Positions 9,426 to 20,821 are shown, counted from the first letter of the stretch. The stretch: DNA of 64,000 bases from Adiantum capillus-veneris (GCA_014529385.2 CM043955.1:148941640-149005639), one strand, 5' to 3'. A program made the numbers and translations. Notes: a model not told the origin generated them from the sequence alone.

Positions 9426-10849
9426 TTCTTTAATAACTCATAAGATTGATGACATTCCTTCGTCCAGTGAAACTCCATAAGAAGCTTGTACAATGGACGC
9501 GCTATCTCGGCAAAGTTTAAAATAAACCTTCGATAATAACAAACATGGCCCATAAATCTTTGAACTCCTTTATAGTTAGTAGGTGGTGGCAAATCGGCAA
9601 TGGCTTTAATCTTACTCTCATCTGTGGATATCCCGTTCTTGGACACTATATGCCCTAGAATGACTCCATGCTTAACCCAAAATTGGCATTTGAAAGGGTT
9701 CAATGAGATGCGATAAAATCTGCACCTTTCAAATATTTTTCGTAGATATAACAAATGCTTCTCCCAAGAAGAATAAACACAAAGGTCGTCTAGGAAAGCT
9801 TCACAAAACTCCCTTAGAAATTCTTTAAACGCAGTGTTTATTAATCGTTGGAATGTAGCAGGGGCATTCGTTAAGCCAAAAGCCATAACACGAAATGCAA
9901 ACACTCCAAACTCTGTGATAAAAGCAGTTTTAGCTTGGTCCTCTAATGAAATTGTGATTTGATTGTAACCAAAGTACCCATCTAAAAAGCTATAAGCTTC
10001 CTTGCCCGCAACTCTTTCAAGCACATGTTCTGAATATGGCAAGGGATAATGATCTCTCCTAGTGGCTGCATTAACTTTCTTGAGGTCCACGCACACTCTT
10101 AGTTTCCCATTCTTTTTTGGCACAATGACTATTGGAGAAACCCATTTTGAGTGCTCAATAGGGTATATGAATCCACATTGGATAAGTTTTTCAATTTCCT
10201 CTTGTGCAATTTTGGCGTACTTAGGATTCATTGGATATGGTCGTTGCTGGACGGGTTTAGCAGTGTTGATCATGGGAATTGTATGTTGCACCATAGAAGG
10301 TGGAACGCCCTTCATGTCATGATATGCCCAAGCAAAGATATCCTTGTATTCCTTGAGGAGCTCCTTAAGTACAGCCTCTTCAGTTTCGGTAAGGTCTTGA
10401 GCAATAAAGACTGGTTTAGACTCCTCACCTGGTTCTGCTAATTCTATCTCTTTAACTACCGCTGGACCATCATAGACTCCACTGCTTCCATTGGTAGGTA
10501 TTTGTTGGGCTTTGGCATACACAACCTTTCGCTCCCCCGTGGTATAAGATTTAAAATGTTCAGGAGCCGTATGTAAGTCGGCAGGCTCTTGTCTTGATGG
10601 AGACCTTTCTTTTAGTTCTGCCTCCTTTTGTTGTTGAGCTAACTCTCGTTTTTGACGTCTTCTTATAGTTCGACTCAATTTCGGCTTTGTAACCTCCAAT
10701 TGAGCGAGGTCAATGGTTGGCGGGCTGCACCACATGACACTCCGGAGATGTTCACCCCAATTGTCTACTAGCTTTCGATGAGCATCACATGCCCCTAGAT
10801 AGCTAATCAATTCTGCAGTAGATCTTTCCTTGTTTATCCTAGCTCTCAC
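9410..10849 (-). pseudogene. Reverse transcriptase, Ty3/gypsy
   Basis: About 480 open codons. After a charged N-terminal linker (RRRQKRELAQQQKEAE) the RT fold is complete: the entry region (QRPYPMNPKYAKIAQEEIEK), [50 protein letters not shown], and the catalytic FLDD at residues 352-355 (9785-9796), then the thumb (LGHIVSKNGI...RFMGHVCYYRRF). FLDD in place of YxDD is seen in some plant Ty3 lineages. The open frame begins inside the polyprotein and ends at the RNase H deletion. Element F holds a partial homologue at 54136-54703. Confidence 0.92.
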
Positions 10850-11314
10850 ATTTGTTCGATATCGTCGTCTCTTATATGACCTTTGTTTCTTGTTAAGGTT
10901 TTTATTTTGGTAAATGTTTGAACTCGACTTGCCTGCTAGGTCTTCGCTTGTATCTTCTTCACTCTCATATAAATAACCATAGATGGTCGTACTAAGCCTT
11001 GAGTGTTCAGTTTCTATACTTGGTTCACTCGATGTTCCTCAGGTTCTGAATCCATTTCTCCCTGAGATTCCGTTTCTTATGTGTATTGGCCTGAAGCCTT
11101 TGAGGAATCATCGGTTTCACTCTCAGGTAGGTTTGCCTCTTTCTTATCATCGGATGTTACATGCGCTACACCTAACATGTTTACTGGTGCAATGTGTGGT
11201 ATCTCTTCCCCATCTGGTGTTACCCAGGTTGTTCCTCTAGCTCCCCATGTATCTATAGTTGCCGCTAGGTGCACCCAATCGACATTGTCTGACTTAGCCA
11301 TTCCGGGTAGGATA
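10850..11314 (-). pseudogene. Pol N-terminal linker and PR1 remnant, PR1 core missing
   Basis: Contains a minus-strand frame (11077-11373) with DNVDWVHLAATIDTWGARGTTW, also found at 31079-31218 in Element E. This segment sits between Gag and RT, where PR1 belongs. Compared with E, about 1.45 kb (E 31241-32690, holding the Gag C-terminus and PR1) is absent at A position about 11346-11352. Confidence 0.6.
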
Positions 11315-14300
11315 TCAATATAAGGAGAGTTCTCCCCAATATCCGTGGTGGAGTATCGACCGTGTGAGTGCATTCACTCGTGCTATGTTTATAGTTGGTG
11401 GTGTCCCATCAATAATCTCTGTTATGTTCAATGGTGTGATTTTCGGTGCGTTTGTATTGTTAGGGCACTGTGCGATCAAATGATCTATGCCACAACGATT
11501 ACAAGTGAGTATTGGCATTGCCAATGCACTCCCTTGACTTGTTTGCATTAGTGCGGCATTCTTTTGCATTCCAATGGGGCACTCAGCTACTCGATGTGGT
11601 CCACCACATGCATAGCATTGAAGAGGTGGTCTCCTGGCAAAACTATTAATGTTTTGGCCTCTTGCTGCTAGCGTAGTAGCTTGATACACCGGTTTGATTT
11701 GTCCCCAATGGTCTTCCATATAGTACATGGGACACTCCTCAAGCATGTCGACTCCATAGGTGATACTAGAGTCTATGTCCTCTTCGCAATCTACATAAGT
11801 ACTAGATGGCTCGCAACCTATTTGATTCATAGGTGTAACTCTTGGATGAGGGGGTTGCGGTCCTAGCACTGGAGGTGGCAATGGTGTGGTTTGGACCACA
11901 TTTTGGGTTCTAGGGACCATGTGCTATAATGGCAATTGTTGCTCCATGGGTGGGGTAGGCATCAATGCAGGAACTCGAGGTGAGTCTGCCCAAGCTATAG
12001 GCGGTCTATTTTCCATGATGCGTTTAAGCTTTAGGCAATCCTTCGCTTGATGGCCATACCTACCACACGCGTTACAAGTCCCGTTAAACTTTACTCTGAA
12101 AGTAGGGCATTCACTCGTAGTATGTGGGCCCAAGCAAATTGAGCACCATTGTTGCTCCCTTCTTGGATACATATGAGTGTTTTGTGGAGCACGATTACCC
12201 CTAAGGCTTTCTTGGATGGCCTTGGTGAGATCTGCCAAAGTCATCTCAGATATCGTTTTCTCTTTCACGATTGGCTTTATCTTCATTGGCTCATGCCCTG
12301 ACGCTTGCGAGCTACTAGACTTCGGCTCGGCGGACACTCTTTCTGCTGCAATCATTAAATTATCCTCCAATTGGATTGCATTCATGGTGACTGCTTCCCA
12401 AGTAGTGATACCTCTAATGACTAGGCCATTATAGATACTTTCATGTCGTAGTCCCCTAATGAATCTCTCGAGCAATTGGTTGTTGTTGAATCGCTCGTTT
12501 GGATTGCATCGAGAATTCAAATTCTTTAGGCGACTAATGAAGTCTCTCACGGATTCACCTTTTTCTTGTTGGGCTTTCTGGAGCTGAGAGGCTACACCCC
12601 AAAGTACTCCCTTTCGTATGTATTCTTTTAAGAACAGTCTCCTAAGAGTAGAGTAGATTGTTTTCTCTTCTACTCTTAAGGTTCTATACCAATCTCCAGC
12701 CTTTCCGCTTAGGGTCAAACTCAAAGCCTTACACTCATGTAGCTCATTGTGCTCTTCCAAGGAATCGCACACATGTTCAAAGACTTCATATGCTTTCTAG
12801 CATCTCCGTCTCCACTGGATTTTTGTGTGAGCTTAGCTACTTGAACTGCCTTGCTCCTAGGCTCTCTATCAGGTGCACTACGCATGTTTTCCGCAATAGA
12901 GCGACTGATAGTTTGAGATAATGCTGCCAAATCTTCTATTTGAGCAGGTATAATGGGTGTATGTGCTCCTGGAACCACATGTGAGATGGGAGTTGGCCTT
13001 GGCCTTGGCATACGTGCGGCTCTTGGGTCCCATATTTCGTATGGTGGTGTACCAGACGGTGGTCCAAAGTTTACACGCGTGGCTCTAGGCATAGGGGGTG
13101 CCTGATATGGCATGTTATTATTAAATGGCATGGCTCCACTTGTATAAGAGCTTGGATAATGCCATTGTGGATTGTAAGCTCTTGGAATAATCGGAGGTGT
13201 AGGAGCTACATGAGGCTGAGGTACGACAGGTGCACATGATTGATACATACATGTAGGTATAGTTGGGGGCACTGTGCTACTAGGCATCGGCACAGTATTA
13301 ACAAATGAACTCCATGGTGTACTTCTTGTCATGATCACCACTGGGATATGCATGGTAGCCGTAGTGTCATTAAGAGAAAGATGAGCTAGATCTGGGAAGG
13401 TAAAGCTGCCACTTGTGGGCTCAAATTGTACTGAGGCTCCTGGCGAAACAACATATGGAGGATCAATGGAGCTCACTGAGGGAGTCTCCATTTGTGATAG
13501 GGTTGGTTGGTTGGCCTTTCCCGTATCCAAGAATCTCATTAGGCCTGTTGAAGGCATGTTGATCCCTGTGTTCTGTCTTTCTAACTCGACAATCCTATGG
13601 AGGACATCACAGACTTTCTATTGTTGCTCATCTATGCTAGTATCACTCGATGTGGATTGTAGAACATCTAACCAACCCACATGATAGGTGTGTCCTTTGT
13701 ACCGATCAGTTAAAGCTTCCGCTTGTAGGTCATACTCCCAATTTTTGTTTAGGAATATCCCATCTAGGCCTGGCGTGCTGGAGGTTTCCCTCGAAGTGGA
13801 AGCATTATTGCTCCCCATCGCTTGCCCCTCCGTGACTGCTACCTTGGGAGCACTCGGTTGCTCGGTTGGCATGATTGTTGTCATAGGAGCCTTTGCTTTC
13901 AGGGCTGGACTTTGTTCTAGCCTTCGTAGGTTCTCAATTTCCCTCTCCCTTGTTGCTTGCATATAGCGTTCGATCTCTTGTACTTCGGCAAGACTCCTAC
14001 CATCGGGTAGTAAAACCTCAGAGGGAGATAGTCCTAAAGGATCAGGAGGTGCAGTGGATGGAACATTCACATGCACACTCTCAAGAAGCATAGGGTCTAT
14101 TTTAGGCATGAATGACGAATTACTTCCCCACTCCCTTCATTTATTTCATTAATCGCATATTCGGAGCGAGTAGCTCTACTGAGGGTCTCTTTTAAGCGGC
14201 TAAACACGCTGGACCCGGGCCGTGGGCCCATGGCATGCATGTCTTGACTTGAACTATCAGGGTTTGGTGTAGGATACCCCTCCATGACTTCGTAGTCAGA

Positions 14301-14459
14301 GGAAGAATCACTAGACGCGATATGAGGATCTTGGTTCGCGCTACCTTGAGTCCCGGTTGAAGGTCCAGAACCTAGGGTGGAGGAATAATGGGTGCCCGCG
14401 TAAATGGAGGCACTACCAATATGCTCGTGCTCTAACACTCGTCGAGAGCGTAGGTTCAT
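11315..14459 (-). pseudogene. Gag polyprotein, A family, broken
   Basis: Likely start ATG at 14459 (MNLRSRRVLEHEH; a similar ATG context in Element C). A long S/T/P-rich N-terminal part is followed by a retrotransposon Gag capsid-like domain (LTLSGKAGDWYRTLRVEEKTIY ... SVRDFISRLKNLNSRCNPNERF) and four zinc knuckles: CSICLGPHTTSEC, CNACGRYGHQAKDC, CYACGGPHRVAEC, CNRCGIDHLIAQC. Three have the short CX2CX3HX4C spacing. Breaks relative to E/F: frameshift near 14125, amber codon near 13617, one-base deletion near 12787, stop near 11922, and loss of the C-terminus at 11346. Confidence 0.88.
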
Positions 14460-14510
14460 ATGAGTTGGATCCCCTAGAAGTGTCAGTGAGGGCCCGTGAA
14501 GGCTGCTCAC

Positions 14511-15509
14511 CTAGTAATTTTGGGTGTTTTGCAACCCAAGTCTTTTCTTATTTATTTATTTTTTGATTTTTTGGTCCTTTTTTTTCTGACCCAGCTATAG
14601 AATAGGATGTATGATAGCTCAAAACGAGCGTCTTGGCCAGAGGGACGTGGCGTGCTTTACAGCCCTCCGTTTGGTCACTTTATGCCCTCGGAATCCCTAA
14701 AACTGTCAATTTCTAGTAGGGAACTAGGCCCAAATTAGAAAGACTACGGGTGCAAGTGGGAAGAGAAGGGAGGAGAGTGGAGGACTTGCCCCACATGCTC
14801 TCATTCCCTCTTGAGGGGGTAGGGTATATATATAAGAGTGAGTTAGTATATATCATAAGACTGAGGCTTGGGCTTGGGCTTGGGGAAATGATCCCGATCC
14901 CGATCAAAATTTTAGTGTAGCCCGCCAGTCACTCATGCTTAAATATTTTTGGTTTTTTTTTAATTTTTAATTTTTTTTGGGCGACGAATGCGCGCGGTTT
15001 AGGTGACCTTTTCTTGGCCACACACACTGTCAACACCTACCTAACCTCTCTGTCAACAGCTCACAGACAGCTCACTACCTTATCTACTTACTAACAGTGC
15101 TGCTAACCACTAAGTAATCTACTAACTAATCTGTTAACCACTCTGCTAACTGCTTACTGACAGTGGGCTAACTGTCCACCTACTTCCTCTCTCACTGCCT
15201 TACTGTGCAAAGACTGTGTGTAGGCAAACCTTGACAGAAAACAGTGTACAGACTGTGTGTAAACAGAAATTGCTAACTACCTTCGTACTTATTCATTTAC
15301 TGCGAACAAGTTAACGACTACTACATGTGCAAAGACTGTGTGCAAACAAAAAACACAACATTATGCAGAAATCACAGAACTTGCAGACAATACAGAAATT
15401 AACAACTTGCAGAAAAATAACTCATTACTCTTCCTCTTCCTCTTCTTTCCTACTACAGACAACTCATAGGAGAAGCACAAAGTGCCTCTTGGGATTAGTG
15501 CAGGGCGAT
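14511..15509 (-). other. Element A 5' leader
   Basis: Non-coding leader between PBS and gag. It contains a tract at about 14862-14908 (repeats of TTGGGC next to GATCCCGATCCCGATC on the + strand) that is conserved in Elements C, E (twice) and F, so it may be a packaging or dimerisation signal. The rest is rich in CTGCTAAC/CTAACC-type units. Confidence 0.6.
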
Positions 15510-15527
15510 TCCCCGGCAGCGGCGCCA
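15510..15527 (-). other. Primer-binding site, tRNA-Asp (Element A)
   Basis: The minus strand reads TGGCGCCGCTGCCGGGGA, one mismatch from the 18-nt complement of plant tRNA-Asp, four bases from the LTR. Confidence 0.85.
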
Positions 15528-15531
15528 AAAA

Positions 15532-16110
15532 TGTGCGCTCCTTGCCGCACTGTCGAAGCAAGGGACTTGCCTAACAGTGTGTGCGAGCCACAGACGGCTC
15601 CAAGCACACAACTAGCTTAACTAGTAAGCTTAAAAGAGGGCAATGGTGTGTCACTCACCGCTGTATGCTCCTGCCGTGGAGGATTCCTCGCCGCGAAGAA
15701 GAAGGAGACGCCGCTACGTCGCGCTCAACCGCTTCACCGCCGTTGTGCCACCGCAATGCTCGATCGCACTTTCTCTCTCTCTTTCTCTCTCACATACACA
15801 CACACACAAGGAGGTGAAGAAGAAGAAGATGGAGATGGAGATGGAGCAAGAGCACTCTTCTATTGCACAAATGAGAGAATGAGTGAATTTTAGGTTTAGT
15901 TGGCTTTTATATGAGCTCACCCCATTCACACTTGGGCGCCCATGCTTAGACAACTAATCCCTTGAATGTCCCAGTTAGAGTGCGCTTCTCATCGGCGATC
16001 ACTCTTACCCTTTTCCTATTGGTCCGACAAGCCCGGTACCTGACTCTACCAAATACATAATACACGTCCGTCGTAGGTGATGGGGTGTCCGTGAGCCATG
16101 GGGGTTAACA
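15532..16110 (-). repeat. 5' LTR of Element A
   Basis: 579 bp, TGTGCGCTCC...GGGTTAACA on the + strand. It pairs with 4599-5179 and differs at roughly a dozen positions plus microsatellite length. It drives transcription on the minus strand. Confidence 0.9.
15904..15913 (-). promoter_or_regulatory. TATA-like box in Element A 5' LTR
   Basis: The minus strand reads CATATAAAAG. The same sequence occurs at the same place in the LTRs at 4973, 28549 and 38369 (the last with one flanking change). Confidence 0.55.
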
Positions 16111-16115
16111 GCGGC
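16111..16115. repeat. Target site duplication, right (Element A)
   Basis: GCGGC follows the terminal CA of the right LTR and equals 4594-4598. Element B sequence resumes directly after it. Confidence 0.9.
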
Positions 16116-16580
16116 ATGAAAAATCGACTAAACAACCGAAAAAAGCGAGAAATCGACCGACTCACAGCCGATTTAGGGGCAGTCAAATTTCAAAAATTTT
16201 GCATGCTAGAAATTGGCTAGTGCGAGAAATTGCGCTCTAAATTAGCTTCCAATTGGAGGAACAAGCACAAATCACGGTGGATTGCAAATTAAGCTGTTGA
16301 AGACCCAGATTTTCATCATTTCAAAGGCCCAAATCAATTTTGACACCGTTGAGCTAGAGTTAATCAGCTCTTGTGAGTTTGAAGAGCAGTCAACTGCAAA
16401 AGTGATTTGGCTTAAGTAGTTTTATCAAGTCAGGTAGGAGAAATTCTGCTAATCAATACGAAAATCTGCTAGGAGATAGTTTTTACAAAACAAGTCAACA
16501 TGGACTCAAATTGAGCCAAGAGTTCAAGTAGAGAACAAGCTAGTAGCAGTGGCAACACAAGTGTAACTGCAACAAAGCAG

Positions 16581-18242
16581 ATGTTACAGCTATATGGCTA
16601 CAATGGAGATAAAGTCTTATATGCAGATTCAGAAGGCCATAGATACTTGATGAGCAGCAAAAGCAACACAGGAACCACGATCCTATTGATAAGAGTAAAG
16701 ACAGATTCAAAGAACTCCCAGATGTTCATAGACTTCAGTGGAGCCAGGTATTGCAAGCTCAAAGATGAAGTGCGGATAGAAGTTCAAAAATTCAACCCAA
16801 GTGTTTATCCAGAAATCTGCACAAGCCAACAAAGCATCCAATTAGTGCATATGCAATCAAGGTCATTGTACATGGATTACGGTGGTCAAATCTATAGTCG
16901 AGAGCCACAATTGCAAGATCCAACAGATCAACCAATTGAAGCCAATCTAATTGGGGAACCAAACCAAAGACGGTACAAAGGTCACGATGGAGCAGTCTAC
17001 AGCTTGATGGTTAGTGTTTTAAAAGAAGATACCGACAACTTGACAAGTACAAAAGCTGAAGCTTCTTAGCTAGAGCTTGACATGATAGAGCCAACTGAAA
17101 TACCACCAGTCATGGCGTATTGCTCAGATTGTGGACGAAAAGGTGGACATTTTTTTGAAGATTGTCCAAGAAATCCAGACAACAAGGACACATCAACTGC
17201 CAAGCAAGGTACAAAGAAAATTGAAAATGCGAATGTCGATGTAAGTGCATCTAATTCGTCACTTTTAATGCAATCGGATGATTCTGCATTACCATTAGAA
17301 GCACCAATAATTACACTGCAAGTTCAAAAGCAGCATAAAGATGCACAAACACTTGAAATGCTTAAAATTGATCCTTTGAACAACAAATTCTTGCATGAAT
17401 TTAGTCAAGGTGTCGAGGTATCACAGATTGTAGAAAAGAATGTTAGGTTTGCAAACGATTCTGCATCCACTGCCACAAGTGTGCACTTATTCACGAGTCT
17501 AAGGGACACATCAAACAGAATGATGTTAGCATTGTATGGTACACATAATTCATATGCACACTATGTAGACCAAAAAGGGCAACTGTACAAAAGGGACCAA
17601 CCAATGTTTGAACAGCCCACATACCAACTCGTAGAAGTGCGTCCAGTTATAGATCAGAAAGGATGGTTCATTTCAGAGGAAAGAATCGATTATAGCCCAT
17701 CCTCTCTAGAGCTGAAGAATATTAGCCGAGTGAACCCAGAAATCTGTTCAGAGCCAAACTCTCCTCCATCGGAAATCAAGCTTCGATGTTGTGACCAAAC
17801 GAGCATACACTTTGACCAAAAGAGTCGTAGATATAGACGGGAGTCTAGCATCTATGATGCCTTGGGTCCTGAAACCACGGAAGTTCATATCATAGGAGAC
17901 CCATGGGATAAACAATATCAGGGCAAAGATAATGCTATCTAGAGTTTGACTTGGAGAATAATTTGTCATGTTTCAAGGAGATACATAGGAAACTATGCAG
18001 AAAGTTCACAGATACCAAACATCAACAATGCTACCCAAAGTGTATCTTCACAGTCCCAAAAGGTGACACTAAAACAGAGCCAAACAGTTTTGAACTCTTA
18101 CAATGAAGTAGGTTATAGTGATCACCCTAGGAAGGGGGGAGCTGCAAATCCATCAAGCTCAGCTTATGTACCAGGAAATGCTACACCAGTTAGAAGCCCT
18201 AGAGCTTCTAGCCTACAAACCCCTTCAAGCAGAAACCATTGA
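16581..18242 (+). pseudogene. Element B ORF with duplicated module and zinc knuckle
   Basis: One frame from the ATG at 16581 to 18242, broken by TAG at 17067-17069 and 17940-17942. Two copies of a module of about 140 residues are visible: LYGYNGDKVLYADSEGHRYL ... NPSVYPEIC ... LYMDYGGQIYSREP ... LIGEPNQRRYKGHDGAVYSL, and LYGTHNSYAHYVDQKGQLYKR ... NPEICSEP ... IHFDQKSRRYRRES ... IIGDPWDKQYQGKDNAI. The second TAG falls where the first copy has the Y of AVYSL, so it is a mutation. Between the modules lies a zinc-knuckle-like CSDCGRKGGHFFEDC with one extra residue before His. I do not recognise the module. It may play a Gag-like role for Element B. Confidence 0.55.
18129..18140 (+). other. Polypurine-tract-like sequence inside Element B
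   Basis: AGGAAGGGGGGA on the + strand (element sense), the same core as the Element A PPT, about 3.6 kb upstream of B's own terminal PPT and upstream of the PR2-like domain. Confidence 0.45.
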
Positions 18243-18689
18243 AAGATCATATGGTTGTTGGAAGTTTCCAATTGACCTAGATTCTATCAGAGTCTGCAGA
18301 CAAATGCTTATGTGAAGATCATCAAGGACAGAAGTTTTAGATGATCTCCACAAATCAGAGTCAAAAGCCGACAAATCCAATCGTGTTCAAACAGTTACAT
18401 GTGATCAAGCTCACATATGCATATCAAGATGCACATGGTAACAAATATCAGTAAGATCACGACCTTGTACAAACCCATACGGATGGCCCGACTGAAGTCA
18501 ACTGATTGAAGTCAGAGACTATTTGAAGATGATGCAGAGCCTCAAGCTACCAGAACAGGTGACAGAAAAGTCAAATTTGATGAAAGCTAAAGTCCAAAAA
18601 ACTACACAAAGGTCACCACCAAATCTCCTCCGAAGAGACAGATTCTACCAGAAAGTACAGTGGATCTATTAAGATCAAAGGTTACTTAG
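18243..18689 (+). pseudogene. Decayed coding link in Element B
   Basis: No long ORF, but short stretches such as HVIKLTYAYQDAHGNKYQ resemble the Y-x-D-x-x-G-x-x-Y core of the upstream duplicated module. It suggests a further, more decayed module copy before the PR2-like region. Confidence 0.35.
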
Positions 18690-19172
18690 ATGCAGATGGA
18701 TAATGCTTATCAATTGCAAACAAAAAGTGCAATATCACAGTCATACGAGTCAATATCAATTGAAGCAGGTGGTCAAAGCAAAGAAAATGCAGATAAAGCT
18801 CAACGAAAGGACACTATCATAACAAAAGTAGTCAATAAAGAAAGAAATCCTAAGACAATCAAGTGCAACCTTGTTGGTGAAAACAAAGAAAAGCTGTCAA
18901 GAGAAGTAAAGCTAGATTTTCAGCTAGATAAGAACCTGATGTCTTTTTGCACTTGGAAAAGATGTGGACAACCACAGCTAGAAGATGCTCCTGAATTCAT
19001 TGACATATCTGGAAACAAGCGAGAAGAATGCTGGGGAATCATCTCTACCACCATTGAAGTAACTTCACAAACCATCATAACTCAATTCCATGTGATCACA
19101 ACAAAGGATATGCCAGACAACATCATAATGGGAAGGCGAATGGCCCAGAAGATGTTAGAGATACGAATGTAA
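18690..19172 (+). pseudogene. PR2-like retropepsin domain of Element B, active site degraded
   Basis: Aligns by eye with Element A's PR2: DKNLMSFCTWKRCGQPQL against KHNLLSYGVWCQLGKPTL, GIISTTIEVTSQTIITQFHVI against the matching region of A, and DNIIMGRR against VNLGRTW. Where A has D-T-G-A, B has D-F-Q-L, so the catalytic Gly and Thr are lost and this copy should be inactive. In B it follows a Gag-like module directly, with no RT or integrase between. Confidence 0.55.
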
Positions 19173-19261
19173 ACAGGATGTAGTCATCACAGACAACAAA
19201 GAATGGAGACCAAGACTGGTCACCCGCCGCCGACAACACAAGGTCCTCAAGCATAGTTAAA

Positions 19262-20475
19262 ATGGAGACTTATATCAAAGAAGATCTTATTGAAGATGAT
19301 TCATATCCATCAAACAGAGCTTTAGAAGAGCTTAAAGCAAATCAGGCAATAGAAGCAAGTTCAAATCAAATAGAACAAAGAGCAACCACGAAAGCTATTG
19401 AGCAAAGAATGCCACCGAGACCAAAGGTAAAGAAGACAAATATTGCAGACAAAGGTAAGGCCAAAGTGGACCCTTCACCGATTAGCAAAGAAGAGGTGAC
19501 AACATATGCCTCTACATCAAAGAACGCTCATGGATTAGCTTCTTCAAGCAAGTCAGGCTTTCAAAACTTAAAGTCAATTGCTGACCCAACTGACACCTCT
19601 AAGGAGACACCCAGAAAAGCAAAGATATTTCAGCCAAAGTACTCAAGAAAGCAGAGGAAAGGCAAGCAAGTGTTTGTTTCAAGCAGTTTAGTCAAAGTCA
19701 ATGATCCGGTTTGGATTAAAGATGGAAATCAACACAGCAAGAAAAACACATGGGATGAATAGCATCACAATGGAGCTTAAAAGAACATGAGTACTATGGA
19801 GGTAACACACAGATATGGGTGCCAAAACCGAAGGTTAGAGCATATGAAGTAACTTCAAGTCCCTCCCAAGAACGAAGGCCCACAAGGTATCCACCTCGAC
19901 AATATTCTAGGATACCTAAGAAGCAGGTATACAACAGAACAACATTGAAAGATGCTAAAGTCTACCACAACTCACAAGAGGATACAGAACAAAGACGAAT
20001 CTCAAAGAATCTTCCTCTTAGACAAGGATTCTATACAGGCTATACAAAGATTTGGCTACCAGTCAACCAAAAGCCAGCTGCAACTACACCAGACCTACAT
20101 GAAGATCTCAAGAACTCAACAAGACCTAGAGCAAATCAAAGTCAACAATGGAGATACAAAGGTCATCAAGAGATTTGGATTCCTAAGGCTTCCAATACTT
20201 CTAGTCAAAAGCCAAATGTCGATAGCCAGCAGAGGCCTACAACAACATCAAAGACTCCTATCAACAAGACTAATTGGAGAATCAAATAGATAATGGAGTC
20301 TTCACAGTCAAAGAAGGAGAACCCAACCAATGAGAATGCAGATTCAAAGATGATAAAACAGTTATGGAAAAAGAAACCTTCAATGCCAACTTGGTCCTTC
20401 ACTAATTCTCTTTTTGAGGATTCAAGCTTACTTTTAACTGAAGAAATGTTCATAGTAGTAAGCACAAGAATGTGA
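19262..20475 (+). pseudogene. Basic tail of Element B ORF with repeated Y-x-G...I-W-x-P motif
   Basis: Open stretches in two frames (19262-19762, 19819-20475) with a frame change at about 19762-19800. Lys/Ser/Thr/Pro-rich and basic. The tail motif of Element A's PR2 (YYDGNEQIWVPKRK) appears here three times: YYGGNTQIWVPKPK near 19790, FYTGYTKIWLP near 20030 and YKGHQEIWIPK near 20155. The basic composition suggests nucleic-acid binding. Function unknown. Confidence 0.5.
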
Positions 20476-20679
20476 AAAGTCACGTCGCTAGGATGCAAAA
20501 AAACCTCATTGGCATAGTCAGAGTCGGGCTGCTGAGCCATAAAATGAGCAAAACATTAGTCCCAAAGCTTCAAGTCATATTAAACTCTGTGCTAAGAGTC
20601 GTAGTTATTAGGCTTACGCTCAAACTGGAAGAGTTGAGCAGATCTAAATCATGTCTCTCATGCTGGATGAGATGAGCAT

Positions 20680-20821
20680 AAGAATCGAAGTCTATTAACT
20701 TACAAATGGTGGAGTGTCGTAAAGTCCAACACTCACGCACAGTGCACAGTAAGAATCGAAGTCTATTAACTTACAAATGGTGGAGTGTCGTAAAGTCCAA
20801 CACTCACGCACAGTGCACAGT
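20680..20821. repeat. Perfect 71-bp tandem duplication
   Basis: 20680-20750 and 20751-20821 are identical, in Element B's 3' untranslated region. Confidence 0.9.

Larger units (their letters stand above)
4599..16110 (-). mobile_element. Element A: Ty3/gypsy LTR retrotransposon, tRNA-Asp primed
   Basis: Structurally complete 11.5-kb insertion on the minus strand: LTRs 4599-5179 and 15532-16110 (TG...CA, about a dozen differences by eye), PBS next to the right LTR, polypurine tract next to the left LTR, and a perfect 5-bp duplication GCGGC. Order in element sense: leader, gag, (PR1 missing), RT, (RNase H missing), integrase, second retropepsin-like ORF, accessory ORF, PPT. The PBS and FLDD-type RT suggest a Tat/Athila-like Ty3 branch; a tree would be needed. 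All long ORFs carry stops or frameshifts, so this copy is probably dead. Confidence 0.9.
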
